The notes under the pieces: model-generated
Database searches by the model: none
The model's input: the letters and a program-made list of their open reading frames with translations, nothing else
What the model was told of the DNA's origin: nothing
Made by a program: the position numbers and the translations under genes
Part shown: in pieces, positions 47,348 to 58,011 of the stretch
How the letters are laid out: every line of letters starts with the position of its first letter
How positions within the stretch are numbered: the stretch's first letter is position 1
NCBI RefSeq assembly: GCF_002042885.1
Contig: NZ_MVFY01000002.1
Span: 62,001-126,000, forward strand
Length of the DNA stretch: 64,000 bases
Source: Citrobacter portucalensis
GTDB lineage: Bacteria > Pseudomonadota > Gammaproteobacteria > Enterobacterales > Enterobacteriaceae
Direction: 5' to 3'

Positions 47348-48106
47348 TTATTTGATCCCGTCGGCGCTCATGCGATCGCGAATATGTTGCGCACGTTCTG
47401 CGGATGCCGGGTGATCGTCAAACATTGAGCTTTGACGTCCAGCTTCCAGTTTGGCCAGTTTCTCAAAGCTGGTGGCTAAACCTGCCGGATTGATCCCGCG
47501 TTTGCGCAACAAATCATACGAGTAATCATCCGCCTCGGATTCCTGACGCTGGGAGAACTGCGAGTTCACCAGTTTCTCGCCAAGATCGCCCAATTGCGAC
47601 TGCGACAGGCTGCCGACAATGCCGCCAGCGGATGCCGCCGCTGCACGTACAGCGTTGGTACCCAGCGCAACCTGCATACCTTTTTTCACGTGACCCAGCG
47701 CGACGTGGCCCATTTCATGGCCGATCACCGCTTCGACTTCGTTGTCGGTCATCATATCCATCAGGCCGCTGTACACGCGGATACAGCCGTTTGCCATGGC
47801 AAAGGCATTCACATCTTTCGCCATATAGACTTTGTAGTTCACCGGCTGGCCGTTAATGTTATCGCCAAGCGCGGCGGCGATTTTGCCAAGACGCGTTGCG
47901 TACTCGCTGCTGGTCGGGGCGATAGTAGCCTTGCTGTCCATATCTTTACAGGCCTGATCGCTCAGCGCTTTTACCTGAGCATCGCTCAGACTGTAGGCCT
48001 GAAAAGCCTCCGCGCCAGAAGAAAGCAGTCCGTTGGAGTCCATGTTCTGGCAGCCGGTCAATGCCGCAGCCATGCTCGTAGCAAGCAGTAAAGCGCGAAT
48101 TTTCAT
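47348..48106 (-). CDS. loiP: LoiP, outer-membrane M48 metalloprotease lipoprotein
   Basis: A 252-residue lipoprotein (MKIRALLLATSMAAALTGC, Cys19) with an M48 zinc protease domain: VIGHEMGHVALGH near residue 126, and the third ligand Glu in QRQESEADDYSYD. In E. coli it is made at low osmolarity and works with BepA. The start at 48106 is fixed by the signal peptide and the ribosome site. It is transcribed divergently from tktA. Confidence 0.95.
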   Translation of the reverse strand: MKIRALLLATSMAAALTGCQNMDSNGLLSSGAEAFQAYSLSDAQVKALSDQACKDMDSKATIAPTSSEYATRLGKIAAALGDNINGQPVNYKVYMAKDVNAFAMANGCIRVYSGLMDMMTDNEVEAVIGHEMGHVALGHVKKGMQVALGTNAVRAAAASAGGIVGSLSQSQLGDLGEKLVNSQFSQRQESEADDYSYDLLRKRGINPAGLATSFEKLAKLEAGRQSSMFDDHPASAERAQHIRDRMSADGIK

Positions 48107-48385
48107 TTTTTCTCTTCCGCACAAAGTCAGGATTATTCTAAAAATTACGTCGTTTGCAGGTGAACCGACGCTCGGCCTAAGTATAAAGAAAAGAACAATA
48201 CGCGGGCGAGAAGATTGCGCAACTTGCGCGCATGATCCAGAGATTTCTGAAGCGGCAAAAGGATGCTCCATGTACATGACACGCGGCTTGGGTTACATTG
48301 TTGGCACTTTTTTCCGGCGTAGCCCAAAACGCGCTGTCGTCAAGTCGTTAAGGGCTCAGCCTTCATTATCCGATCTGGAGTCAAA

Positions 48386-50377
48386 ATGTCCTCACGTAAA
48401 GAGCTTGCCAATGCTATTCGTGCGCTGAGCATGGACGCAGTACAGAAAGCCAAATCCGGTCACCCGGGTGCCCCGATGGGTATGGCTGACATTGCCGAAG
48501 TCCTGTGGCGTGATTTCCTGAACCACAACCCGACTAACCCGTCCTGGGCTGACCGTGACCGCTTCGTGCTGTCCAACGGCCACGGCTCCATGCTGATTTA
48601 TAGCCTGCTGCACCTCACCGGCTACGATCTGCCGATGTCCGAGCTGCAGAACTTCCGTCAGCTGCACTCCAAAACTCCGGGTCACCCGGAAGTGGGTTAC
48701 ACCGCGGGTGTTGAAACCACTACAGGTCCTCTGGGTCAGGGCATTGCGAATGCAGTGGGTATGGCTATCGCTGAAAAAACGCTGGCGGCGCAGTTTAACC
48801 GTCCAGGTCACGACATCGTTGACCACTTCACCTATGCTTTCATGGGCGACGGCTGCATGATGGAAGGTATCTCTCACGAGGTATGTTCCCTGGCTGGTAC
48901 GCTGAAGCTGGGCAAACTGGTTGCGTTCTACGATGACAACGGCATCTCTATCGATGGCCACGTTGAAGGTTGGTTCACCGATGACACCGCGAAGCGTTTT
49001 GAAGCTTACGGCTGGCATGTGGTTCGTGGTGTTGATGGCCACGATGCTGACGCGATTAAGCGCGCAGTAGAAGAAGCACGCGCAGTGACCGACAAACCGT
49101 CCCTGCTGATGTGCAAAACCATCATCGGTTTCGGTTCTCCGAACAAAGCGGGTACTCACGACTCTCACGGTGCACCGCTGGGCGATGCAGAAATCGCACT
49201 GACCCGTGAACAGCTGGGCTGGAAATACGCGCCGTTCGAAATCCCGTCTGAAATCTACGCGCAGTGGGATGCGAAAGAAGCCGGTCAGGCAAAAGAAGCT
49301 GCATGGAACGAGAAGTTCGCTGCTTATGCGAAAGCCTACCCGCAGGAAGCGGCTGAATTCACCCGTCGTATGAAAGGTGAAATGCCGTCTGACTTCGACG
49401 CCAAAGCGAACGAGTTCATTGCTAAGCTGCAGGCTAATCCGGCGAAAATCGCCAGCCGTAAAGCTTCTCAGAACGCGATTGAAGCCTTCGGTCCTCTGCT
49501 GCCTGAATTCCTCGGCGGCTCCGCTGACCTGGCACCGTCTAACCTGACGCTGTGGTCTGGTTCGAAAGCGATTAACGAAGATACTGCCGGTAACTACATC
49601 CATTACGGTGTGCGTGAATTCGGTATGACCGCTATTGCGAACGGTATCTCCCTGCACGGTGGTTTCCTGCCGTACACCTCCACCTTCCTGATGTTTGTGG
49701 AATATGCCCGTAACGCGGTGCGTATGGCTGCGCTGATGAAACAGCGTCAGGTCATGGTCTACACCCACGACTCCATCGGTCTGGGCGAAGACGGCCCGAC
49801 TCACCAGCCGGTAGAGCAGGTTGCTTCTCTGCGTGTGACCCCGAACATGAGCACATGGCGTCCGTGTGACCAGGTTGAATCCGCCGTTGCGTGGAAATAC
49901 GGTGTTGAGCGTCAGGACGGCCCGACCGCGCTGATCCTCTCCCGCCAGAACCTGGCACAGCAGGAGCGTACCGAAGAGCAACTGGCAAACATCGCTCGCG
50001 GTGGTTACGTGCTGAAAGACTGCGACGGTCAGCCGGAACTGATCTTCATCGCTACCGGTTCTGAAGTTGAGCTGGCTGTGGCTGCGTGGGACAAACTGAC
50101 TGCCGAAGGCGTGAAGGCTCGCGTGGTTTCCATGCCGTCTACCGACGCGTTCGACAAACAGGATGCCGCTTACCGTGAGTCTGTGCTGCCGAAAGCGGTT
50201 TCCGCTCGCGTTGCAGTGGAAGCAGGTATCGCGGACTACTGGTTCAAATACGTGGGCCTGAACGGCGCAATCGTCGGTATGACCACCTTTGGTGAGTCTG
50301 CTCCGGCAGAGCTGCTGTTTGAAGAGTTCGGCTTCACCGTAGACAACGTTGTCGCGAAAGCTAAAGAACTGCTGTAA
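48386..50377 (+). CDS. tktA: Transketolase 1
   Basis: A thiamin-diphosphate enzyme of the non-oxidative pentose phosphate pathway that transfers two-carbon units between sugar phosphates. The 663 residues are complete and very close to E. coli ([32 protein letters not shown]). The ThDP motif is [19 protein letters not shown] near 154-172, and the pyrimidine domain has [13 protein letters not shown] with its catalytic Glu. It is strongly codon-optimised, so highly expressed. The 279-bp gap to loiP holds both promoters. Confidence 0.98.
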   Translation: MSSRKELANAIRALSMDAVQKAKSGHPGAPMGMADIAEVLWRDFLNHNPTNPSWADRDRFVLSNGHGSMLIYSLLHLTGYDLPMSELQNFRQLHSKTPGHPEVGYTAGVETTTGPLGQGIANAVGMAIAEKTLAAQFNRPGHDIVDHFTYAFMGDGCMMEGISHEVCSLAGTLKLGKLVAFYDDNGISIDGHVEGWFTDDTAKRFEAYGWHVVRGVDGHDADAIKRAVEEARAVTDKPSLLMCKTIIGFGSPNKAGTHDSHGAPLGDAEIALTREQLGWKYAPFEIPSEIYAQWDAKEAGQAKEAAWNEKFAAYAKAYPQEAAEFTRRMKGEMPSDFDAKANEFIAKLQANPAKIASRKASQNAIEAFGPLLPEFLGGSADLAPSNLTLWSGSKAINEDTAGNYIHYGVREFGMTAIANGISLHGGFLPYTSTFLMFVEYARNAVRMAALMKQRQVMVYTHDSIGLGEDGPTHQPVEQVASLRVTPNMSTWRPCDQVESAVAWKYGVERQDGPTALILSRQNLAQQERTEEQLANIARGGYVLKDCDGQPELIFIATGSEVELAVAAWDKLTAEGVKARVVSMPSTDAFDKQDAAYRESVLPKAVSARVAVEAGIADYWFKYVGLNGAIVGMTTFGESAPAELLFEEFGFTVDNVVAKAKELL

Positions 50378-50393
50378 TTTCGATTACAGGTGA

Positions 50394-50426
50394 AAACGGG
50401 TCGCTCAGGCGGCCCGTTTTTTTTTG
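50394..50426 (+). terminator. Terminator after tktA
   Basis: The stem AAACGGGtCGC/GGCGgCCCGTTT is followed by a run of T. Confidence 0.88.
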
Positions 50427-50659
50427 CTTTTCCGGAACGCGCCGCGCGTTGCGCAATCGCACGGCGCAGTCTGCTATCCAGACCGTCTGCGGCATCGTTG
50501 AAGGGCTCCGGGACTCGGACCTCGCGCTGGTGATTAGATGCAGGTTAGGGGGCTTTCTGATTTAAATCAGGGTGTGTAACACGACAATGAAATAATTTTG
50601 CTACGGTTATTCGTCATTCTGGAATATGGAATAAATTTAGCGTTGAAGGGCGTTAAAAT

Positions 50660-50675
50660 GTGACGCAAGTCAGAT
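50660..50675. promoter_or_regulatory. Candidate CRP site upstream of epd
   Basis: TGTGACGCAAGTCAGA has the left half TGTGA and a partial right half at correct spacing. In E. coli the epd-pgk operon is CRP-controlled. Only one half is strong. Confidence 0.5.
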
Positions 50676-50733
50676 AACTGTGTTCTGTTGCTGGACAAAC
50701 ATTCCTTTTATTCCTCGTTTCGCTTATTCTAGC

Positions 50734-50745
50734 TGAAGCGTTTCA
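50734..50745. promoter_or_regulatory. Cra (FruR) operator upstream of epd
   Basis: TGAAGCGTTTCA fits the Cra consensus TGAAWCGWTTCA closely (one deviation). Cra regulates epd-pgk-fbaA in E. coli, so control by glycolytic flux is likely. The rest of the 491-bp gap (50,378-50,868) holds the tktA terminator and promoters, with no gene seen. Confidence 0.7.
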
Positions 50746-50868
50746 GTCGATTAAATGTTCGACAATTAACCAATTAGTCGCAGTTTGCGACAGGTAAGGT
50801 TTCCCTGAGCGATTTGCTGCATTACTCTGTCTGCCACATCGTTTCTGAGAAATCCTTGCAGGAGACCT

Positions 50869-51897
50869 ATGACCGTACGCGTAGCGATTAATGGTTTCGG
50901 TCGCATCGGACGCAACGTGGTTCGTGCTTTGTATGAATCCGGGCGTCGGGCGGAAATCACCGTGGTGGCAATCAACGAACTTGCGGATGCTGCAGGCATG
51001 GCGCATTTGTTGAAATATGACACCAGCCATGGACGTTTTGCCTGGGATGTTCGTCAGGAACGTGACCAGCTCATCGTTGGCGATGACGCTATCCGCATTC
51101 TGCATGAGCGAACACTCGATGCACTTCCATGGCGCGAACTGGGTGTCGACATCGTGCTGGATTGTACGGGGGTCTTCGGCAATCGCGAACACGGCGAGGC
51201 GCATATTGCCGCTGGTGCAAAAAAAGTGCTCTTTTCACATCCTGGTAGTCACGACATCGACGCAACCGTTGTGTATGGCGTTAATCAGGATCAGCTGCGC
51301 GCTGAGCACCGGATCGTTTCCAACGCTTCCTGCACCACGAATTGCATAATACCCGTCATTAAATTGCTGGATGATGCTTACGGCATTGAGTCTGGTACCG
51401 TCACCACGATCCACTCTGCGATGCACGATCAGCAGGTTATTGATGCTTATCATCCTGACCTGCGTCGCACGCGAGCGGCCAGCCAGTCGATTATTCCGGT
51501 TGATACCAAACTGGCGGCGGGCATCACGCGAATTTTCCCGCAGTTTAACGATCGTTTTGAAGCGATAGCGGTGCGTGTACCGACCATAAATGTGACGGCG
51601 ATCGACTTAAGCGTGACGGTGAAAAAACCAGTAAAAGCCAGTGAAGTCAACCAGTTGCTGCAAAAAGCAGCACAAGGTGCATTTCATGGTATAGTTGACT
51701 ATACGGAATTACCGTTGGTCTCTGTAGATTTTAACCACGACCCGCACAGCGCCATCGTTGATGGTACGCAAACGCGTGTGAGTGGCGCTCACCTGATCAA
51801 AACGCTGGTCTGGTGTGATAATGAATGGGGCTTTGCTAACCGTATGCTCGACACTACGTTAGCGATGGCTGCTATTGGTTTCAGGCTCGACGCTTGA
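50869..51897 (+). CDS. epd: Erythrose-4-phosphate dehydrogenase
   Basis: An NAD-dependent GAPDH-like enzyme that makes 4-phosphoerythronate for pyridoxal phosphate synthesis. The 342 residues show the Rossmann loop [15 protein letters not shown] and the active-site cysteine in [14 protein letters not shown]. It is first in the epd-pgk-fbaA-mscS cluster, with pgk 39 bp downstream. It is three residues longer than the E. coli protein at the C-terminus. Confidence 0.97.
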   Translation: MTVRVAINGFGRIGRNVVRALYESGRRAEITVVAINELADAAGMAHLLKYDTSHGRFAWDVRQERDQLIVGDDAIRILHERTLDALPWRELGVDIVLDCTGVFGNREHGEAHIAAGAKKVLFSHPGSHDIDATVVYGVNQDQLRAEHRIVSNASCTTNCIIPVIKLLDDAYGIESGTVTTIHSAMHDQQVIDAYHPDLRRTRAASQSIIPVDTKLAAGITRIFPQFNDRFEAIAVRVPTINVTAIDLSVTVKKPVKASEVNQLLQKAAQGAFHGIVDYTELPLVSVDFNHDPHSAIVDGTQTRVSGAHLIKTLVWCDNEWGFANRMLDTTLAMAAIGFRLDA

Positions 51898-51936
51898 GCG
51901 TCGACAAAACTTTATGAATCAACGAGAGGATTCACC

Positions 51937-53100
51937 ATGTCTGTAATTAAGATGACCGATCTGGATCTGGCTGGTAAACGCGTTTTTATCCGTGCGGACC
52001 TGAACGTACCAGTTAAAGAAGGGAAAGTAACCAGCGATGCGCGTATCCGTGCTTCTCTGCCGACCATCGAACTGGCCCTGAAACAGGGTGCGAAAGTGAT
52101 GGTAACTTCCCACCTGGGTCGTCCTACCGAAGGCGAGTACAACGAAGAATTCTCTCTGCTGCCGGTAGTTAACTACCTGAAAGACAAACTGTCTGCTCCG
52201 GTTCGCCTGGTAAAAGATTACCTGGACGGCGTTGAAGTCGCTGCCGGTGAACTGGTGGTTCTGGAAAACGTTCGCTTCAACAAAGGCGAGAAGAAAGACG
52301 ACGAAGCACTGTCCAAAAAATATGCTGCGCTGTGCGACGTATTCGTAATGGACGCTTTCGGTACAGCTCACCGTGCACAGGCTTCTACTCACGGTATCGG
52401 TAAATTCGCTGATGTAGCTTGCGCAGGTCCGCTGCTGGCTGCTGAGCTGGATGCGCTGGGTAAAGCACTGAAAGAACCTGCTCGTCCGATGGTTGCTATC
52501 GTTGGCGGTTCTAAAGTTTCCACCAAACTGACCGTTCTGGATTCTCTGTCAAAAATCGCTGACCAGCTGATCGTTGGCGGTGGTATCGCGAACACCTTCG
52601 TTGCCGCTCAAGGCCACAACGTGGGTAAATCCCTGTACGAAGCTGACCTGGTTGACGAAGCTAAGCGTCTGCTGACCACTTGCGACATCCCGGTCCCGAC
52701 TGACGTTCGCGTAGCGACTGAATTCTCTGAAACTGCACCGGCTACTCTGAAGTCCGTTAGCGATGTGAAAGAAGACGAGCAGATCCTGGACATCGGCGAC
52801 GCTTCTGCACAGCAGCTGGCTGACATCCTGAAAAATGCGAAAACCATTCTGTGGAATGGCCCGGTTGGCGTGTTCGAATTCCCGAACTTCCGCAAAGGTA
52901 CTGAAATCGTTGCTAACGCTATCGCAGACAGCGAAGCGTTCTCTATCGCAGGCGGCGGTGACACCTTGGCAGCAATCGACCTGTTCGGCATTGCTGACAA
53001 AATCTCCTACATCTCCACTGGCGGCGGCGCTTTCCTCGAATTCGTGGAAGGTAAAGTATTGCCAGCAGTAGCGATGCTCGAAGAGCGCGCTAAAAAGTAA
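51937..53100 (+). CDS. pgk: Phosphoglycerate kinase
   Basis: A glycolytic kinase that moves phosphate from 1,3-bisphosphoglycerate to ADP. The 387 residues equal the E. coli length. Motifs are [45 protein letters not shown] and the C-terminal [12 protein letters not shown]. Very strong codon bias indicates high expression. There is a good ribosome site (GAGAGGA) upstream; fbaA follows after 88 bp. Confidence 0.98.
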   Translation: MSVIKMTDLDLAGKRVFIRADLNVPVKEGKVTSDARIRASLPTIELALKQGAKVMVTSHLGRPTEGEYNEEFSLLPVVNYLKDKLSAPVRLVKDYLDGVEVAAGELVVLENVRFNKGEKKDDEALSKKYAALCDVFVMDAFGTAHRAQASTHGIGKFADVACAGPLLAAELDALGKALKEPARPMVAIVGGSKVSTKLTVLDSLSKIADQLIVGGGIANTFVAAQGHNVGKSLYEADLVDEAKRLLTTCDIPVPTDVRVATEFSETAPATLKSVSDVKEDEQILDIGDASAQQLADILKNAKTILWNGPVGVFEFPNFRKGTEIVANAIADSEAFSIAGGGDTLAAIDLFGIADKISYISTGGGAFLEFVEGKVLPAVAMLEERAKK

Positions 53101-53109
53101 GCATTTAAT

Positions 53110-53134
53110 GGGCAGGGAAACCTGCCCAATTATT
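53110..53134 (+). terminator. Hairpin between pgk and fbaA
   Basis: The stem GGGCAGG/CCTGCCC around GAAA is followed by AATTATT. It could attenuate or process the pgk-fbaA transcript; the T tract is weak. Confidence 0.45.
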
Positions 53135-53188
53135 AGCGCGCTTTAGAGCGCGCGCCCTTTCCAAGGCCGAAGATACAGGATTCGTAAT

Positions 53189-54268
53189 ATGTCTAAAATT
53201 TTTGATTTCGTAAAACCAGGCGTAATCACTGGTGATGACGTACAGAAAGTTTTCCAGGTAGCAAAAGAAAACAACTTTGCCCTGCCAGCTGTTAACTGCG
53301 TTGGTACCGACTCCATCAACGCCGTTCTGGAAACCGCTGCAAAAGTTAAAGCGCCGGTAATCGTACAGTTCTCCAACGGTGGTGCTTCTTTCATCGCGGG
53401 TAAAGGCGTGAAGTCTGACGTTCCTCAGGGCGCTGCAATCCTGGGTGCTATCTCTGGCGCGCATCACGTTCACCAGATGGCTGAACACTACGGTGTTCCG
53501 GTTATCCTGCACACTGACCACTGCGCGAAGAAACTGCTGCCGTGGATCGACGGTCTGCTGGACGCGGGTGAAAAACACTTCGCAGCAACCGGCAAACCGC
53601 TGTTCTCTTCTCACATGATCGACCTGTCTGAAGAGTCTCTGGAAGAGAACATCGAAATCTGCTCCAAATACCTGGCGCGCATGTCCAAAATGGGCATGAC
53701 CCTGGAAATCGAACTGGGTTGCACCGGTGGCGAAGAAGACGGCGTGGACAACAGCCACATGGACGCTTCTGCACTGTACACCCAGCCGGAAGACGTTGAT
53801 TACGCATACACCGAGCTGAGCAAAATCAGCCCGCGTTTCACCATCGCAGCTTCCTTCGGTAACGTACACGGCGTTTATAAGCCGGGTAACGTTGTTCTGA
53901 CACCGACCATCCTGCGCGACTCTCAGGACTATGTTTCTAAGAAACATAACCTGCCGCACAACAGCCTGAACTTCGTCTTCCACGGCGGTTCCGGTTCTAC
54001 TGCTCAGGAAATCAAAGACTCCGTAAGCTATGGCGTAGTGAAAATGAACATCGACACCGATACCCAATGGGCTACCTGGGAAGGTGTTCTGAACTACTAC
54101 AAAGCGAACGAAGCTTACCTGCAGGGCCAGCTGGGCAACCCGAAAGGCGAAGATCAGCCGAACAAGAAATACTACGATCCGCGCGTATGGCTGCGTGCTG
54201 GTCAGGCAACCATGATCACCCGTCTGGAACAGGCTTTCAAAGAACTGAACGCGGTTGACGTTCTGTAA
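53189..54268 (+). CDS. fbaA: Class II fructose-bisphosphate aldolase
   Basis: A zinc-dependent aldolase that splits fructose-1,6-bisphosphate. The 359 residues equal the E. coli length. Zinc and catalytic residues lie in VILHTDHCAKKLLPWID near 105-120, ELGCTGGEEDGVD near 182 and NFVFHGGSGSTAQEI near 260-274. Codon use is strongly biased. It ends at a strong terminator before mscS. Confidence 0.98.
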   Translation: MSKIFDFVKPGVITGDDVQKVFQVAKENNFALPAVNCVGTDSINAVLETAAKVKAPVIVQFSNGGASFIAGKGVKSDVPQGAAILGAISGAHHVHQMAEHYGVPVILHTDHCAKKLLPWIDGLLDAGEKHFAATGKPLFSSHMIDLSEESLEENIEICSKYLARMSKMGMTLEIELGCTGGEEDGVDNSHMDASALYTQPEDVDYAYTELSKISPRFTIAASFGNVHGVYKPGNVVLTPTILRDSQDYVSKKHNLPHNSLNFVFHGGSGSTAQEIKDSVSYGVVKMNIDTDTQWATWEGVLNYYKANEAYLQGQLGNPKGEDQPNKKYYDPRVWLRAGQATMITRLEQAFKELNAVDVL

Positions 54269-54292
54269 TTTACGCCGTTCTACGTGACATGA

Positions 54293-54316
54293 GGCCCGCA
54301 AATGCGGGCCTTTTTT
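54293..54316 (+). terminator. Terminator after fbaA
   Basis: The perfect stem GGCCCGCA/TGCGGGCC with an AA loop is followed by TTTTTT. Confidence 0.92.
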
Positions 54317-54459
54317 ATTGCCATTTCAATATGCTGCTGGCAGAGAATTCTGTGATCTGTTTGGCAAAATCCAGGTTTATTGTTTACCCTTGTCAGATTG
54401 CCAGTCCCGTTGGGACGGCTTTATTTTTCCCATTTGGGTAAGCAAAAAAGGAATATTGA

Positions 54460-55320
<861 letters not shown>

Positions 55321-55325
55321 TCGCG

Positions 55326-55399
55326 TGCCCGGTGGCGCTATCGCTTACCGGGCCCGCAGGTTTTGTAGGCCGGATAAGGCGTCAGCCGTCATCCGGCAT
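55326..55399. repeat. REP pair between mscS and argO
   Basis: TGCCCGGTGGCGCTATCGCTTACCGGGCC and TGTAGGCCGGATAAGGCGTCAGCCGTCATCCGGCA. The first is a variant REP. Confidence 0.85.
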
Positions 55400-55401
55400 T
55401 T

Positions 55402-55412
55402 CCCCCCCCCCC
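55402..55412. repeat. Homopolymer tract of 11 C upstream of argO
   Basis: Eleven consecutive C between the REP pair and the argO promoter (possible -10 TATAGT at 55,476). It is prone to slippage, or to miscounting in the assembly. Confidence 0.7.
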
Positions 55413-55515
55413 TGGGTATTAATTCTTCTTATCCCTGATTAAAATTATCCATTTCCGCTAATGTTTTCCCCGCGCTATAGTCTGCTCCTAAGAGAAACAG
55501 TTCGGGATGATTAAC

Positions 55516-56151
55516 GTGTTATCGTATTATTTTCAAGGGCTTGCACTTGGTGCGGCTATGATACTTCCGCTCGGTCCGCAAAACGCCTTCGTGATGAATC
55601 AGGGGATCCGTCGCCAGTATCACATCATGATTGCTTTACTCTGCGCTATCAGCGACTTAGTGCTGATTTGCGCGGGGATCTTTGGCGGTAGCGCCTTGCT
55701 GATGCAGTCACCATGGCTGATGGCGCTTGTCACCTGGGGTGGGGTGGCATTTTTACTCTGGTACGGTTTCGGGGCGTTAAAAACGGCGATGAGCAGTAAC
55801 CTGGAACTGGCCAGCGCCGAGGTGATGAAGCAGGGCCGCTGGAAAATTATCGCTACTATGCTGGCGGTGACATGGCTAAACCCCCATGTTTACCTGGATA
55901 CCTTTGTGGTGCTGGGGAGTCTGGGAGGCCAACTGGACGTTGAGCCTAAGCGCTGGTTTGCGCTGGGTACCGTCAGCGCTTCGTTCCTGTGGTTCTTCGG
56001 CCTGGCATTGCTGGCGGCCTGGCTCGCTCCGCGTTTGCGCACTGCTAAAGCACAGCGGATCATCAATACCCTGGTAGGATTGGTGATGTGGTTTATCGCT
56101 TTTCAGTTGGCAAAAGAAGGTGTTGCGCACGTTCATGCGTTGTTCAACTAA
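55516..56151 (+). CDS. argO: Arginine exporter ArgO (LysE family)
   Basis: An inner-membrane exporter of arginine (and canavanine) of the LysE family. I choose the GTG at 55516, preceded by CGGGA at 8 bp. It gives 211 residues like E. coli ArgO (which also uses GTG) and starts [25 protein letters not shown]. An ATG nine bases upstream lacks a ribosome site. Six helices are visible. In E. coli it is activated by ArgP, whose gene lies at the end of this window. Confidence 0.93.
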   Translation: MLSYYFQGLALGAAMILPLGPQNAFVMNQGIRRQYHIMIALLCAISDLVLICAGIFGGSALLMQSPWLMALVTWGGVAFLLWYGFGALKTAMSSNLELASAEVMKQGRWKIIATMLAVTWLNPHVYLDTFVVLGSLGGQLDVEPKRWFALGTVSASFLWFFGLALLAAWLAPRLRTAKAQRIINTLVGLVMWFIAFQLAKEGVAHVHALFN

Positions 56152-56244
56152 GTGTTGTCTGATGGACAACGCAGCGAGATCGGCTAAGCTTGCCTGCATG
56201 TGCCCTGAGTTTCGGGGTAATTAATGAAACATGGAGGAACGACC

Positions 56245-56991
56245 GTGAAGTTCAAAATAATGGCCCTGGCGGCATTAGTCGGATTCAGCGCACTATCGGT
56301 ACAGGCAAATGAGTTGCCAAATGGACCGCACATCGTGACTTCCGGAACGGCAAGCGTGGATGCGACACCAGACATCGCTACTCTGGCGATTGAAGTGAAC
56401 GTTGCTGCAAAGGATGCGGCTTCAGCGAAGAAGCAGGCAGATGAGCGCGTGGCGCAATATCTGTCCTTCCTTGAACAGAACCAGATAGCGAAGAAAGATA
56501 TTAGCGCGGCAAACCTGCGCACCCAGCCGGACTACGACTACCAGAATGGTAAAAGCGTCCTTAAAGGCTATCGTGCGGTACGTACCGTTGAGGTCACGCT
56601 GCGTCAGTTGGACAAACTCAACGCGCTGCTTGATGGTGCGCTGAAGGCCGGTCTGAATGAGATCCGTTCGGTATCGCTTGGCGTTGCCCAGCCGGATACT
56701 TACAAAGATAAAGCGCGTAAAGCAGCAATTGATGATGCTATTCATCAGGCTGAGCAGTTAGCTGCGGGCTTTAACAGCAAATTGGGGCCCGTTTACAGCG
56801 TGCGTTACCACGTTTCCAATTATCAACCGAGCCCGATGGTACGGATGATGAAAGCAGATGCAGCGCCTGCGACATCCGCTCAGGAAACCTACGAACAGCC
56901 GGTTATTCAGTTTGACGATCAGGTTGATGTGGTCTTCCAGATTGAGCCGACGGCGGGGCAGCCAGCAGCAACGCCAGCCAAAACCCAGTAA
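56245..56991 (+). CDS. yggE: YggE, exported SIMPL-domain protein
   Basis: A periplasmic SIMPL/DUF541 protein linked to oxidative stress tolerance. The GTG at 56245, right behind GGAGGAACGACC, gives 248 residues and a proper signal peptide (MKFKIMALAALVGFSALSVQA, then NELPNGPH). An ATG 21 bp upstream would precede the ribosome site. The core reads IVTSGTASVDATPDIATLAIEV. The C-terminal tail is Pro/Ala/Gln-rich and variable. Confidence 0.93.
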   Translation: MKFKIMALAALVGFSALSVQANELPNGPHIVTSGTASVDATPDIATLAIEVNVAAKDAASAKKQADERVAQYLSFLEQNQIAKKDISAANLRTQPDYDYQNGKSVLKGYRAVRTVEVTLRQLDKLNALLDGALKAGLNEIRSVSLGVAQPDTYKDKARKAAIDDAIHQAEQLAAGFNSKLGPVYSVRYHVSNYQPSPMVRMMKADAAPATSAQETYEQPVIQFDDQVDVVFQIEPTAGQPAATPAKTQ

Positions 56992-57000
56992 TCATTGCAG

Positions 57001-57025
57001 ACCCGGCTTTCCAGCCGGGTTTTTT
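57001..57025 (+). terminator. Terminator after yggE
   Basis: The stem ACCCGGCT/AGCCGGGT with a TTCC loop is followed by TTTTT. Confidence 0.9.
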
Positions 57026-57114
57026 CTGTGAGCAACTGTAAAAATGAGACCCCACATCCAGTCTTTTTTTTCGCCGTAATGAGGATAGGCCATAGCGATT
57101 TTTAAGGGGACGCT

Positions 57115-58011
57115 ATGGATATTTTTATCTCGAAAAAGATGCGTAATTTCATTCTGCTGGCGCAAACCAATAACATTGCCAGAGCGGCAGAAAAAATACA
57201 TATGACCGCATCGCCTTTCGGTAAAAGCATTGCCGCACTGGAAGATCAAATCGGCTATACGCTGTTTACCCGCAAAGATAACAACATCAGCCTGAATAAA
57301 GCCGGACAGGAGCTGTATCAGAAGCTGTTTCCCGTTTATCAGCGCCTTTCTGCCATTGATAACGAAATCCATAACGCCTCTCGCCGCTCGCGGGAAATCG
57401 TCATCGGTATCGACAATACCTACCCAACGATTATTTTTGACCAGTTGATTAGCCTTGGTGACAAGTATGACGGCGTGACGGCTCAGGCCGTTGAATTCAG
57501 CGAGAATGGGGTGATTGATAACCTGTTCGATCGCAAACTGGATTTTATTATCTCGCCGCAGCACGTTTCCCCCCGCGTCCAGGAACTGGAGAATCTGGCG
57601 ATTAGCGAGTTGCCTCCGCTGCGTTTGGGGTTTCTCGTTTCCCGGCGCTACGAAGAAAAACAGCCGCAGGATCTGCTGCGCGAGCTGCCCTGGCTGCAAA
57701 TGCGCTTCCAGAATCGCGCCAACTTTGAGGCGATGCTGGATGCATACATGCGGCCCTGCGGGATCAACCCGACGATTATCTACCGTCCGTACAGCTTTAT
57801 GGCCAAGATCAGCGCGGTAGAGCGCGGGCAGTTTTTGACGGTAATCCCTCACTTCGCCTGGCGGCTGGTGAACCCGTCGACGCTAAAGTATTTCGATGCG
57901 CCCGGCAGCCCCATGTATATGCAGGAGTTTCTCTATTCGCTGAAAAATCATCGCTATACCGCCACTATGCTCCAGCATATTGCTGAAGATCGTGACGGTA
58001 GCGCAAGTTAA
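57115..58011 (+). CDS. ygfI: LysR-type regulator YgfI
   Basis: A 298-residue LysR-type transcription factor with an N-terminal winged helix (RNFILLAQTNNIARAAEKIHMTASPFGKSIAALEDQIGYTLFTR, about 6-50) and a C-terminal effector domain. It lies convergent to the scpABC-argK operon and overlaps scpC by 4 bp at the stops. Its target is not established; control of the neighbouring operon is plausible by position. Confidence 0.94.
   Translation: MDIFISKKMRNFILLAQTNNIARAAEKIHMTASPFGKSIAALEDQIGYTLFTRKDNNISLNKAGQELYQKLFPVYQRLSAIDNEIHNASRRSREIVIGIDNTYPTIIFDQLISLGDKYDGVTAQAVEFSENGVIDNLFDRKLDFIISPQHVSPRVQELENLAISELPPLRLGFLVSRRYEEKQPQDLLRELPWLQMRFQNRANFEAMLDAYMRPCGINPTIIYRPYSFMAKISAVERGQFLTVIPHFAWRLVNPSTLKYFDAPGSPMYMQEFLYSLKNHRYTATMLQHIAEDRDGSAS

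Noticed and set aside
48392..49981. A 529-codon open frame antisense to tktA
   Set aside because: It is a shadow of the strongly biased codon use in tktA; no ribosome site or family resemblance, and tktA is clearly the real gene.
53105..54301. A 398-codon open frame antisense to fbaA
   Set aside because: Same reason: codon bias of fbaA creates a long open reverse frame.
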